This document shows positions 7,660 to 12,238 of a stretch of 12,238 nt of DNA, piece after piece (the first letter of the stretch is position 1; every line of letters starts with the position of its first letter). Made by a program: the position numbers and the translations under genes. Where the stretch lies: assembly GCA_964477125.1 (NCBI GenBank), contig CAYZCZ010000025.1, positions 1 to 12,238 of the forward strand. Direction: 5' to 3'. This DNA is from DALYDK01 sp964477125. Its GTDB lineage: Bacteria > Patescibacteriota > Saccharimonadia > Saccharimonadales > CAIOMD01. The notes beneath the pieces are model-generated. The model worked only from the letters and a program-made list of their open reading frames with translations. It was not told the DNA's origin and searched no databases.

Positions 7660-7683
7660 AGGACACCAGGCTGTCCTAGCCTG
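7660..7683 (+). repeat. Overlapping, mutually exclusive stems in unit 1
   Basis: AGGACA (7660-7665) can pair with TGTCCT (7672-7677), while CAGGCT (7667-7672) can pair with AGCCTG (7678-7683). The two stems overlap and cross, so an RNA could switch between them. The same sequence recurs at 7830-7853. Confidence 0.7.
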
Positions 7684-7726
7684 TGAATATGCCTTAACAA
7701 AATGCTAAACTTTAGTTAGTCAACAT

Positions 7727-7853
7727 GGTCTCATCGTCTAACGTGAAAACTGCCAGTGGCAGTTTGCAAGAAAACCTTCACTTGAAAACTTGTTTTCAAA
7801 GTAGAAGTTTTGAGGCCACAGGATGTGGCAGGACACCAGGCTGTCCTAGCCTG
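7727..7853 (+). pseudogene. Disrupted tRNA-Glu copy 2, identical to copy 1
   Basis: Exact repeat of the broken tRNA-like stretch 170 bp upstream, with the same three hairpins (7747-7829) and the same overlapping stems. It is followed by about 41 bp that lead into the intact tRNA. If transcription starts before unit 1, both broken copies would precede the real tRNA in one precursor. Confidence 0.6.
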
Positions 7854-7896
7854 TGAATATGCCTTAACAAAATGCTAAACTTTAGTTAGTCAACAT

Positions 7897-7971
7897 GGTC
7901 TCATCGTCTAACGGTTAGGACACCAGGTTCTCATCCTGGCAATCCGGGTTCGATTCCCGGTGAGATCACCA
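7897..7971 (+). tRNA. trnE: tRNA-Glu (anticodon CTC), CCA encoded
   Basis: All arms fold. Acceptor GGTCTCA/TGAGATC gives seven pairs with one G-T. The D-arm is GTCT/GGAC. The anticodon stem CCAGG/CCTGG encloses loop TTCTCAT with anticodon CTC at 7930-7932, reading GAG codons. The variable loop has four bases (CAAT), usual for tRNA-Glu. The T-arm is CCGGG/CCCGG with loop TTCGATT. Discriminator A is followed by encoded CCA (7969-7971). The 5' end up to nucleotide 17 is shared exactly with both upstream repeat units, and the 3' end from the T-loop onward is copied at 8138. A terminator follows after a few bases. This is the only intact copy in the window. Confidence 0.98.
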
Positions 7972-8011
7972 TATAAAGGGCGTCACTATGTGTGGCGCTT
8001 TTTATATGGTT
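7951..8011 (+). repeat. tRNA 3' end plus terminator, first copy of a 61-bp direct repeat
   Basis: This 61-bp stretch recurs at 8138-8198 with three mismatches (7987, 8005, 8006). It starts in the T-loop of tRNA-Glu, covers the last 21 nt including CCA, and runs through the terminator. The left edge is sharp: no match before 7951. Confidence 0.95.
7975..8004 (+). terminator. Intrinsic terminator of tRNA-Glu
   Basis: Seven-pair stem GCGTCAC/GTGGCGC (7980-7986/7992-7998, one G-T) with loop TATGT, followed by five T (7999-8003) and preceded by AAA. It begins right after the tRNA 3' end. Confidence 0.85.
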
Positions 8012-8137
8012 ATTATTTGACGTCAGGAATCGAACGGGTCTGCCTGCGGTGGCAGACCCTGGCACCCTTGCCCGAAATAGCCAGTGGCTGTTTCGGGTTA
8101 TTTCTAGCAAAAGTAACTTTCTTTTGCCGGAATAAGG
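8012..8137. repeat. Hairpin-rich non-coding stretch between the two tRNA 3' ends
   Basis: Three hairpins follow one another. GGGTCTGCC/GGCAGACCC (8036-8044/8051-8059) is 9 perfect pairs. CCCGAAATAGCC/GGCTGTTTCGGG (8071-8082/8086-8097) is 12 pairs with one T-G and loop AGT. GCAAAAG/CTTTTGC (8107-8113/8121-8127) is 7 pairs. The middle hairpin shares its core with hairpin 1 of the upstream units. No convincing gene is present. The start (8006 on, ATGGTTATTATTTGACG) weakly resembles the tRNA 5' end. Confidence 0.85.
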
Positions 8138-8198
8138 CGATTCCCGGTGAGATCACCATATAAAGGGCGTCACCATGTGTGGCGCTTTTTACTTGGTT
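8138..8198 (+). repeat. Second copy of tRNA-Glu 3' end plus terminator
   Basis: Repeats 7951-8011 at 58 of 61 positions: tRNA nucleotides from the T-loop to CCA (8138-8158), then the terminator region. No intact tRNA 5' half precedes it, so it is a remnant or an att-like duplication rather than a gene. Confidence 0.93.
8162..8191 (+). terminator. Duplicate intrinsic terminator
   Basis: Same stem as the first copy, GCGTCAC/GTGGCGC (8167-8173/8179-8185), with loop CATGT instead of TATGT and five T (8186-8190). The stem is unchanged while the loop and flank differ, as expected of a copy that may still work. Confidence 0.8.
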
Positions 8199-8242
8199 TT
8201 AGGGTGCTTACCAGTAAATAAACTTTCCTTACAATCTTGGGC

Positions 8243-8659
8243 CTAGTTGACTGTTATATTAAATTGTTTAATTTGGACTGGGGCAGTATTGGTTTCCCAG
8301 CTTCGTAAATAGCTAAATTTCAGGGTGGTAGCGCCCTTGCCTACTGCCTTAAATGTCCAGACTTCTGTACCAGGTGCGCCTATTGCGCCCGAGCTGTTTT
8401 TAGTAAAAGTATTTGACTCTTTTGTAACAACTGCTTGATCATAACTATCTGCTAGTTGCCAAGAAAAACCAGTCGAGGGATTTGATTCAAGGTTGATAAC
8501 AATTTGTTGGCTGGGCCTTGCTTTTATAGTACTGCTATTACTCGATGCATCGATGGTAATAACTTTTTTAGGTTCTTTATCTAGGTACAGCAGTACTCCG
8601 ATTCCAGCAATTGCAATAACTACAATTGCAAGAAGTGTTAAAATGATTTTTTTGCTCAT
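8243..8659 (-). CDS. Membrane-anchored chagasin-like (I42) cysteine-protease inhibitor
   Basis: Chagasin-family proteins inhibit papain-like cysteine proteases through three loops. The 138-residue product starts with a basic N-terminus and one hydrophobic segment (about 5-25, ILTLLAIVVIAIAGIGVLLYL), with no lipobox cysteine, so it is probably anchored in the membrane with the domain outside. The domain shows the family loops: NPSTGFSW (near residue 60), GAPGTEVWTFKAVGKG with the central Gly-rich turn, and LRSWE near the end (family R-P-W-E). The start at 8659 is set by GGGAG five nt upstream; longer in-frame ATGs would place this ribosome site inside the gene. A strong promoter lies at 8690-8717. 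The target protease is unknown: it could be the organism's own or a host's. Confidence 0.85.
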   Translation of the reverse strand: MSKKIILTLLAIVVIAIAGIGVLLYLDKEPKKVITIDASSNSSTIKARPSQQIVINLESNPSTGFSWQLADSYDQAVVTKESNTFTKNSSGAIGAPGTEVWTFKAVGKGATTLKFSYLRSWETNTAPVQIKQFNITVN

Positions 8660-8689
8660 GTATACTCCCATCGTTATGTCTGTGTTTGG

Positions 8690-8717
8690 AGTATAGCCCA
8701 ATATACGCCTATGTAAA
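8690..8717 (-). promoter_or_regulatory. Promoter of the chagasin-like gene
   Basis: On the minus strand TTTACA (8717-8712, 5/6) and TATACT (8695-8690, 5/6) are 16 bp apart. Initiation near 8683 gives a short leader of about 24 nt that carries the GGGAG ribosome site. Confidence 0.65.
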
Positions 8718-8734
8718 ATATAGTTTTTTGTGCT

Positions 8735-8753
8735 TAGGATCGCTAGAATCCTA
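8735..8753. promoter_or_regulatory. Inverted repeat upstream of the chagasin-like promoter
   Basis: TAGGAT (8735-8740) and ATCCTA (8748-8753) are separated by 7 bp. The repeat lies 17 bp beyond the -35 of the minus-strand promoter, in the divergent region before the 8905 gene, and could be a protein-binding site. No T-run follows, so it is not a terminator. Apart from this, the 8718-8904 stretch is AT-rich, with an imperfect promoter candidate for the plus-strand gene (CTGACA at 8796, GATAAT at 8817, spacer 15). Confidence 0.3.
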
Positions 8754-8904
8754 GGCCTAAAAGCTCAAAGTGATTTCCGCTGTGATCACCCTTTACTGAC
8801 AAACTAATATATTATTGATAATGTGTATAAGTGCTAATCTAAAATATATAACCAACAGGCTTCTGATTAACAAAAACTATTTTATAAGTTGGAATGATTA
8901 AAAG

Positions 8905-9954
8905 ATGGAAACGCTAATTACATTTTTAGATAAATACTATGCTATTGTCGTAGCGCTAATTGTGTTAGCTACTATATTGTGGCGCTTCTTACCTGGTGGC
9001 CTATTTAAAAAGCCGTTTGTAGATAATACTGAAATACCTGGAGAATCACTGACACCTGCCGAGGGTGCTGTATCTTTGCTACTTGCATATTATTCAAAGG
9101 GCCAACAACTAAATAATATGTCCAGTGGAAAAATTGGGGACATGCGTTACATGCTTTTAATGACTAGCCCAATGCAAAGTAGTGACGGAGCAAATACAAA
9201 CAAGCTTATATTTACGTTATACCTACCCTTTAATACACAGGGCCATATTATAGGCATTGGCAATAATGGTGGTTTAGCATCTAGGGCTTTAATTGAAAAT
9301 TATTTATTAGAACATGGCATGGAAAAAGTTGAACTCGAGGGTGACTTTGTTAATTATTTCATGCTTTATGCCGCACTAGGCCAGCAACAACAATTAAGGT
9401 ATATTTTTGACCCAAAAGTTATGGAATATGTAGTTGATTATTGTAAGTCAAATTATTGGGAAATTGTTGGCGACGAAATGTATTTTATTGTTGATGACGA
9501 TAGTAAGCAAGATGGTGAAAGCATTGTAGAAATTAGTCAAAAATTTGTAGAATACATAGAACCAAATTTAATTGCCAATTTGCCGTCTGGCCAGCAGGCT
9601 GAGCATGAAGCACCGTATGGGCAGTATTGGGGTAAGCCGTTTAAATGTCCAATTTGCTCGGCGGAAATGACAGCAGACCAAGATTGGTATCAGCAATGCC
9701 CGGAAGGTCACGGAATTCTAATTAGTGGCAGATACTTAGTTAAGCTTAGGGATGGTGAGGTTAATGTTAAATTAGCGAAAACCGTAGACTTAAGTTCTCT
9801 TAGGATTAATTTAATTAACTGCCCAAAATGTGGCAATATAATGCAAAGAGTTAACTATCAAGAATCTGGCACTATAATCGATGTATGTCAAAATTGTACT
9901 TTAAGATGGTTAGATGCGAACGAGCTCGCCAAGGTTATTAATCCTAAAGTGTAA
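8905..9954 (+). CDS. Membrane-anchored protein with C-terminal zinc ribbons (zf-TFIIB-like)
   Basis: The 349-residue protein has one N-terminal membrane segment (about 12-30) and then a soluble region. The middle (about 45-225) has no name I am sure of; its pattern VELEGDFVNYF...RYIFDPKVMEYV...EMYFIVDDD resembles DUF3137-type domains, which is a weak call. The C-terminus carries two metal-binding clusters. The first is CPIC (248-251) with CPEGH (265-269). The second is CPKC (306-309) with CQNC (328-331), followed by LRWLDANELAKV. That last ending is the signature of zf-TFIIB ribbons (CxxC, CxxC, WLDxxEL). The function of such bacterial membrane proteins is not established. It is divergent from the chagasin-like gene. 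The ribosome site is weak (GGA, 11 nt before the ATG). Confidence 0.8.
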   Translation: METLITFLDKYYAIVVALIVLATILWRFLPGGLFKKPFVDNTEIPGESLTPAEGAVSLLLAYYSKGQQLNNMSSGKIGDMRYMLLMTSPMQSSDGANTNKLIFTLYLPFNTQGHIIGIGNNGGLASRALIENYLLEHGMEKVELEGDFVNYFMLYAALGQQQQLRYIFDPKVMEYVVDYCKSNYWEIVGDEMYFIVDDDSKQDGESIVEISQKFVEYIEPNLIANLPSGQQAEHEAPYGQYWGKPFKCPICSAEMTADQDWYQQCPEGHGILISGRYLVKLRDGEVNVKLAKTVDLSSLRINLINCPKCGNIMQRVNYQESGTIIDVCQNCTLRWLDANELAKVINPKV

Positions 9955-9980
9955 TTGCAAAATACACAGCATAATATTTT

Positions 9981-9989
9981 TGCTATAAT
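9981..9989 (+). promoter_or_regulatory. Perfect extended -10 promoter with no sense gene downstream
   Basis: TGCTATAAT is a perfect extended -10. The -35 position (9961-9966, AATACA) matches only in ACA. It lies 27 bp after the stop of the 8905 gene, and transcription from about 9996 would run antisense into the 3' end of the SRAP gene. GTGCT (10006-10010) and AGCAC (10054-10058) could close a fold. It may make a small RNA or be fortuitous in AT-rich DNA. Confidence 0.35.
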
Positions 9990-10060
9990 AAAGTTAGTTA
10001 TACGGGTGCTGGTTCTCACCTTCCTACTCGCAGACTCTTTTACAACTTTGGGTAGCACAC

Positions 10061-10747
10061 TCACTGGGCGCTTAGTGGATATATCAAATGCTTGTCATTT
10101 GTTCTGCTGGTGTTCACGTCCCTGCTTACCTCATATATTTTTAGTCCGTTGTCTTCAAATGGTCGCAGTAGAGGCTCTAGGCTATCTCTGGTCATATTTG
10201 TTGGCGCCAACCAAGAAGATTCGTCTTCTGGGTGCAAAATTACAGGCATTCGGTTATGAATTACAGCCATTTCTTTATTTGGCTCGGTAGTAATAATTGA
10301 ATATGTCTTATGTTCTTTGCCTTCAACGTCTTTCCAGGTTTCCCAAACACCTGCAAAGCTAAATAAACTAGTTTGTTTGGGGTGCACATAGAAGGGTTGC
10401 TTAAGTTCTTTTTTACCTGTCATTTGCTTTTGCCATTCGTAAAAGCCGTCGGCTGGTATAAGACACCTTCTTTTTAAAATGATATTTCGCCATATAGGCT
10501 TTTCGAAAATACTTTCAGTCCTGGCATTAATGAGCTTATAGCCAATTTTGGGGTCTTTGCTCCAACCAGGAATAAGCCCCCATTTCATTAGCTCTAGCAC
10601 AGTCTTGCCTTCTTGGTTTTGGGTGACAACTGGCATTTGTTGCCCGGGTGAGGCGTTGAAGTTTTCGTGAATATTTGGGGCAAGCGTTGCCAAATTGTAA
10701 TGCTTGGCAAGTTTATCAATATTATGGAGAGTATAGCGACCACACAT
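10061..10747 (-). CDS. yedK: SRAP (YedK/HMCES) abasic-site crosslinking protein
   Basis: SRAP proteins form a covalent thiazolidine crosslink with abasic sites in single-stranded DNA through Cys2, shielding them from breakage. The 228-residue protein has all key parts: MCGRYT with Cys2, NARTE with Asn74, GFYEW with Glu104, and HNRMP with His164. These match Cys2, Asn75, Glu105 and His160 of E. coli YedK. The length is that of the family. The ATG must be at 10747, because Cys2 has to become the N-terminal residue. There is no Shine-Dalgarno sequence; TATAAT (10760-10755) ends 7 nt before the ATG, so the mRNA may be leaderless. It is divergent from the small-protein and Y-family polymerase genes, which fits a shared DNA-damage-tolerance role. 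Confidence 0.96.
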   Translation of the reverse strand: MCGRYTLHNIDKLAKHYNLATLAPNIHENFNASPGQQMPVVTQNQEGKTVLELMKWGLIPGWSKDPKIGYKLINARTESIFEKPIWRNIILKRRCLIPADGFYEWQKQMTGKKELKQPFYVHPKQTSLFSFAGVWETWKDVEGKEHKTYSIITTEPNKEMAVIHNRMPVILHPEDESSWLAPTNMTRDSLEPLLRPFEDNGLKIYEVSRDVNTSRTNDKHLIYPLSAQ

Positions 10748-10754
10748 AGTAACT

Positions 10755-10762
10755 ATTATATT
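10755..10762. promoter_or_regulatory. Overlapping divergent -10 elements between SRAP and the polymerase block
   Basis: On the minus strand TATAAT occupies 10760-10755; on the plus strand TATATT occupies 10757-10762. Both point outward to the flanking genes and would start transcription near 10748 (minus, at the SRAP ATG) and near 10769 (plus). The -35 regions are poor. I see no LexA-type palindrome in this 35-bp gap. Confidence 0.4.
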
Positions 10763-10782
10763 AACTTAAAAAGGACTTGAAT

Positions 10783-11049
10783 ATGAGAGAAAAAATTAAC
10801 GAAGAAGTTAGCGTAGTAATGGTATATTCTGCCCGCAAACGGCATGCTCAGCCCCATATTATTGGTTGGCAAAACCGTGAATATAAGGTAGGCAAAATTG
10901 GTTATCACCATACAGTAAAGGATGGCGCGGTGTTACATCATATATATGAGTTGGCAGATAAAGCCGAAACCTTGTGGTTTAGGCTAAATTTTAATACCAA
11001 TAATTTGCATTGGGTTTTGGAGGCCGTAAGTGATGGACGTACAAATTAA
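10783..11049 (+). CDS. Small 88-residue protein preceding a Y-family polymerase
   Basis: I cannot name this protein firmly. It is 88 residues, cytoplasmic, with many His and aromatic residues: HIIGWQNREYKVGKIGYHH near the start and LWFRLNFNTNNLHWVLEAVSDG near the end. This alternation suggests a small beta-rich fold. Short proteins of the kind W-x-G-R-x-Y-x-V...W-R-x-x are known next to ImuB/Y-family polymerases (DUF6504-like); the resemblance is by eye only. The start at 10783 is set by AAGGA 8 nt upstream; a TTG six nt earlier is not preferred. The 3' end overlaps the polymerase start by 17 bp, so the two genes are translationally coupled and likely function together, perhaps as polymerase accessory or regulator. 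Confidence 0.75.
   Translation: MREKINEEVSVVMVYSARKRHAQPHIIGWQNREYKVGKIGYHHTVKDGAVLHHIYELADKAETLWFRLNFNTNNLHWVLEAVSDGRTN
11019..11023 (+). promoter_or_regulatory. Ribosome binding site of the Y-family polymerase, inside the upstream gene
   Basis: GGAGG lies 9 nt before ATG 11033 and 6 nt before the in-frame GTG 11030. It lies within the last codons of the 88-residue gene and decides the overlapping start. Confidence 0.75.
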
Positions 11050-12238
11050 CTACAATAGTCCGTTAATAATGCATATAGACCTTAATAGCTGTTTTGCAAT
11101 ACTGGAACAACAAGCCAACCCGCTAATTAGGCACAAACCAGTGGCTATTGTAGCTTACGATAGCCCGGGCGGTGCGGTTATTGCCTCCTCTTACGAGGCT
11201 AAAGCTTTGGGTATAAAACTGGGTGTAAATGTTCGGGAGGCGCGCCTTCTTTGCAAAGACGTTATTGTTATGATGCCTGACCCCGACAAGTATTTTGATG
11301 CCCACCAGCGCTTCAAAAAAGTGTTATTAAAATATACCAACGAGGTTAAGCCCAAATCTGTTGACGAATTTGTGGTGAATTTTGGTGGTTCAATGGCGGT
11401 TAGGCGCGGTAAAAGCCTAAGCGAAATTGGCTACCAAATTAAGGAAGATATTAAACAAGAAATTGGCGAATATGTAACGGTAAACATAGGTATTGGTCCA
11501 AACCGTTTTTTGGCTAAGCTGGCAGCTGGGTTACATAAACCAGACGGGCTAGATGTAATAGATGGCAATAATCTTAGAGAAATTCTGGCCGGACTAAGTT
11601 TATTGGACCTGCCTGGCATTAATGTACGGTACCAGGCTAGGCTAAATGTAGCCGGCATTTATACGCCTTTACAGTTTATGGATGCACCCATGGATATACT
11701 GAAGAAACAGGTTTTTCATAGCGTGGTTGGCTACTATTGGTATCTGCGTTTGCGGGGACATGAGGTTGACCACCTAGATTACGGCCGGAAAAGCTTTGGT
11801 CAGCAGTACGCTATTGCCAAAAAAACTACTGACCGCCAAGAGCTGTCGCGCCTGCTTATGAAGCTGTGCGAAAAGGCTGGCCGGCGTATGCGTAAAGCCG
11901 ACTACATTGCTGGAGGTATACATTTGTGGCTAAATTTTGAAAGTCGTACTTACTGGGCTAAGGGCCGTAAAATAAAACATGAAGTTTACTCCACCCAAGA
12001 TATATTTTTGGTGGCTCAGCGATTGCTGAACGAGGCCATAATACCCTGTAAGGTCACCAATATTGGGGTAACAGTTTTTAATCTAAGACCATTTCGGCCA
12101 GAACAATTGGGCTTGTTCGATGACAGCCGGCTAGACACAAATTCACTCGCCAGGGCTAGTGACTTAGTAAACGATAGGTATGGAGAATTTACGTTAGTCC
12201 CTGCCCTTATGGCCAACATGCAAGACGTAATAATAAAA
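11033..12238 (+). CDS. Y-family translesion DNA polymerase (DinB/UmuC-type), 3' end beyond the window
   Basis: Y-family polymerases copy past damaged bases. The frame is open for 402 codons to the window end. Catalytic acids are present: Asp16 in MHIDLNSCFA and Asp111-Glu112 in SVDEF, so it should be active, unlike the inactive ImuB. Further marks are SSYEAKALGIKLG (fingers), VNIGIGPNRFLAKLA (150-164), an HhH turn LPGI (193-196), the little-finger start KSFGQQY, and a clamp-binding motif QLGLF (358-362) that should dock on the beta sliding clamp. The end (DRYGEFTLVPA) is typical near the C-terminus, so little is missing. GTG 11030 or ATG 11033 is the start, with GGAGG upstream and a 17-20 bp overlap with the preceding gene; an internal ATG at 11069 lacks a ribosome site. 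GC content seems higher than in neighbouring genes. Confidence 0.93.
   Translation, partial: MDVQINYNSPLIMHIDLNSCFAILEQQANPLIRHKPVAIVAYDSPGGAVIASSYEAKALGIKLGVNVREARLLCKDVIVMMPDPDKYFDAHQRFKKVLLKYTNEVKPKSVDEFVVNFGGSMAVRRGKSLSEIGYQIKEDIKQEIGEYVTVNIGIGPNRFLAKLAAGLHKPDGLDVIDGNNLREILAGLSLLDLPGINVRYQARLNVAGIYTPLQFMDAPMDILKKQVFHSVVGYYWYLRLRGHEVDHLDYGRKSFGQQYAIAKKTTDRQELSRLLMKLCEKAGRRMRKADYIAGGIHLWLNFESRTYWAKGRKIKHEVYSTQDIFLVAQRLLNEAIIPCKVTNIGVTVFNLRPFRPEQLGLFDDSRLDTNSLARASDLVNDRYGEFTLVPALMANMQDVIIK

Larger units (their letters stand above)
7557..7683 (+). pseudogene. Disrupted tRNA-Glu copy 1: D-loop replaced by hairpins, 3' half missing
   Basis: This stretch reads as a broken tRNA-Glu. Acceptor 5' strand GGTCTCA and D-stem 5' strand GTCT are intact and followed by AACG. 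Where the intact gene has GTT, there are 86 bp (7574-7659). Then the D-stem 3' strand GGAC, A26 and anticodon stem CCAGG reappear, with CCTG closing 4 of 5 pairs around an altered loop. No T-arm or 3' acceptor strand follows. It cannot fold into a tRNA. The inference rests on the collinear 19-bp and 11-bp matches to the real gene. Confidence 0.6.
7555..7913 (+). repeat. Two exact 170-bp tandem units plus a 19-bp third start, made from tRNA-Glu 5' sequence and hairpins
   Basis: Positions 7555-7724 and 7725-7894 are identical over all 170 bp. A third copy begins at 7895 and matches for 19 bp (ATGGTCTCATCGTCTAACG) before continuing as the intact tRNA-Glu. Each unit therefore opens with 2 nt of leader and tRNA nucleotides 1-17. 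Next come 86 bp of hairpins, an 11-bp match to the tRNA (AGGACACCAGG at 7660-7670, equal to 7917-7927), and a tail rich in overlapping short palindromes (for example CTAAACTTTAG at 7705-7715). No protein-coding signal is convincing. Identity of the two units means recent duplication, or an assembly error. The intergenic part just before it (7444-7554) holds only promoter-like A/T-rich DNA. Confidence 0.97.

Noticed and set aside
7660..7683. H-type pseudoknot
   Set aside because: The loop that would have to cross the six-pair first stem is a single nucleotide at most, too short; alternative hairpins are more likely.
7387..7686. Plus-strand open frame running into the first tandem unit
   Set aside because: It overlaps the ABC-F start and then translates hairpin DNA; no ribosome site, no coding composition, and the frame is explained by the repeat.
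7555..7913. CRISPR-like array
   Set aside because: Only two units, a 170-bp period, and no unique spacers; the repeat and the intervening DNA are equally identical.
8018..8034. Reverse-strand tRNA T-arm (GTTCGATTC on the minus strand)
   Set aside because: The flanking bases do not form a T-stem, and no acceptor or anticodon arm is found around it.
7960..8163. Plus-strand open frame between the two tRNA 3' ends
   Set aside because: It covers a tRNA end, a terminator and three hairpins; structural RNA or DNA signals explain the sequence better than a protein.
9955..10290. Plus-strand open frame after the zinc-ribbon gene
   Set aside because: It is mostly antisense to the well-supported SRAP gene and has no plausible start or ribosome site.
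10748..10782. LexA/SOS box between SRAP and the polymerase block
   Set aside because: No CTG-N10-CAG or GAAC-N4-GTTC-type palindrome is present.

Overview
The window looks like a scaffold piece from a small-genome member of the Patescibacteria (CPR), most likely a Saccharibacteria (TM7)-type organism. This is inference. The points behind it are AT-rich DNA, short intergenic gaps, a soluble PAS histidine kinase paired with a receiver protein that has a very long disordered tail, several starts without a Shine-Dalgarno sequence, and membrane-anchored proteins of unclear role. TGA ends the SRAP gene exactly where that family ends, and no in-frame TGA was found in the genes read, so the Gly-UGA code of SR1/Gracilibacteria is not used.

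Layout. On the minus strand at 1-1604 are der (ribosome-assembly GTPase) and pth (peptidyl-tRNA hydrolase), abutting with no spacer. Divergent from der is a small cysteine-containing protein of unknown role (1720-2226), followed convergently by an RsuA/RluB-type pseudouridine synthase (2243-2899). A 100-N scaffold gap (2994-3093) cuts the 3' end of a response regulator gene. Upstream of that gene lie its partner histidine kinase and then an ABC-F ATPase (5791-7443), all on the minus strand.

The most unusual part is 7555-8198, a gene-poor stretch built around one intact tRNA-Glu(CTC) at 7897-7971. Two exact 170-bp tandem units precede the tRNA. Each begins with the first 17 nt of the tRNA (plus 2 nt of leader), then carries 86 bp made almost wholly of hairpins in place of the D-loop, then an 11-bp match to the D-stem/anticodon-stem. 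After the tRNA and its terminator, another hairpin-rich stretch leads into a second copy of the tRNA 3' end plus terminator. Hairpins on the two sides share a core with compensatory base changes. I read this as a tRNA-Glu locus invaded or expanded by small non-coding palindromic elements.

From 8243 on there is a membrane-anchored chagasin-like protease inhibitor (minus), a divergent membrane-anchored protein ending in zinc ribbons (8905-9954), and a DNA-damage-tolerance block. That block holds an SRAP/YedK abasic-site protein (minus) divergent from a small 88-residue protein whose 3' end overlaps an apparently active Y-family DNA polymerase that runs off the window. The genes form housekeeping translation and RNA-modification modules, a signalling pair, an envelope pair and a repair module; I see no link between these blocks.
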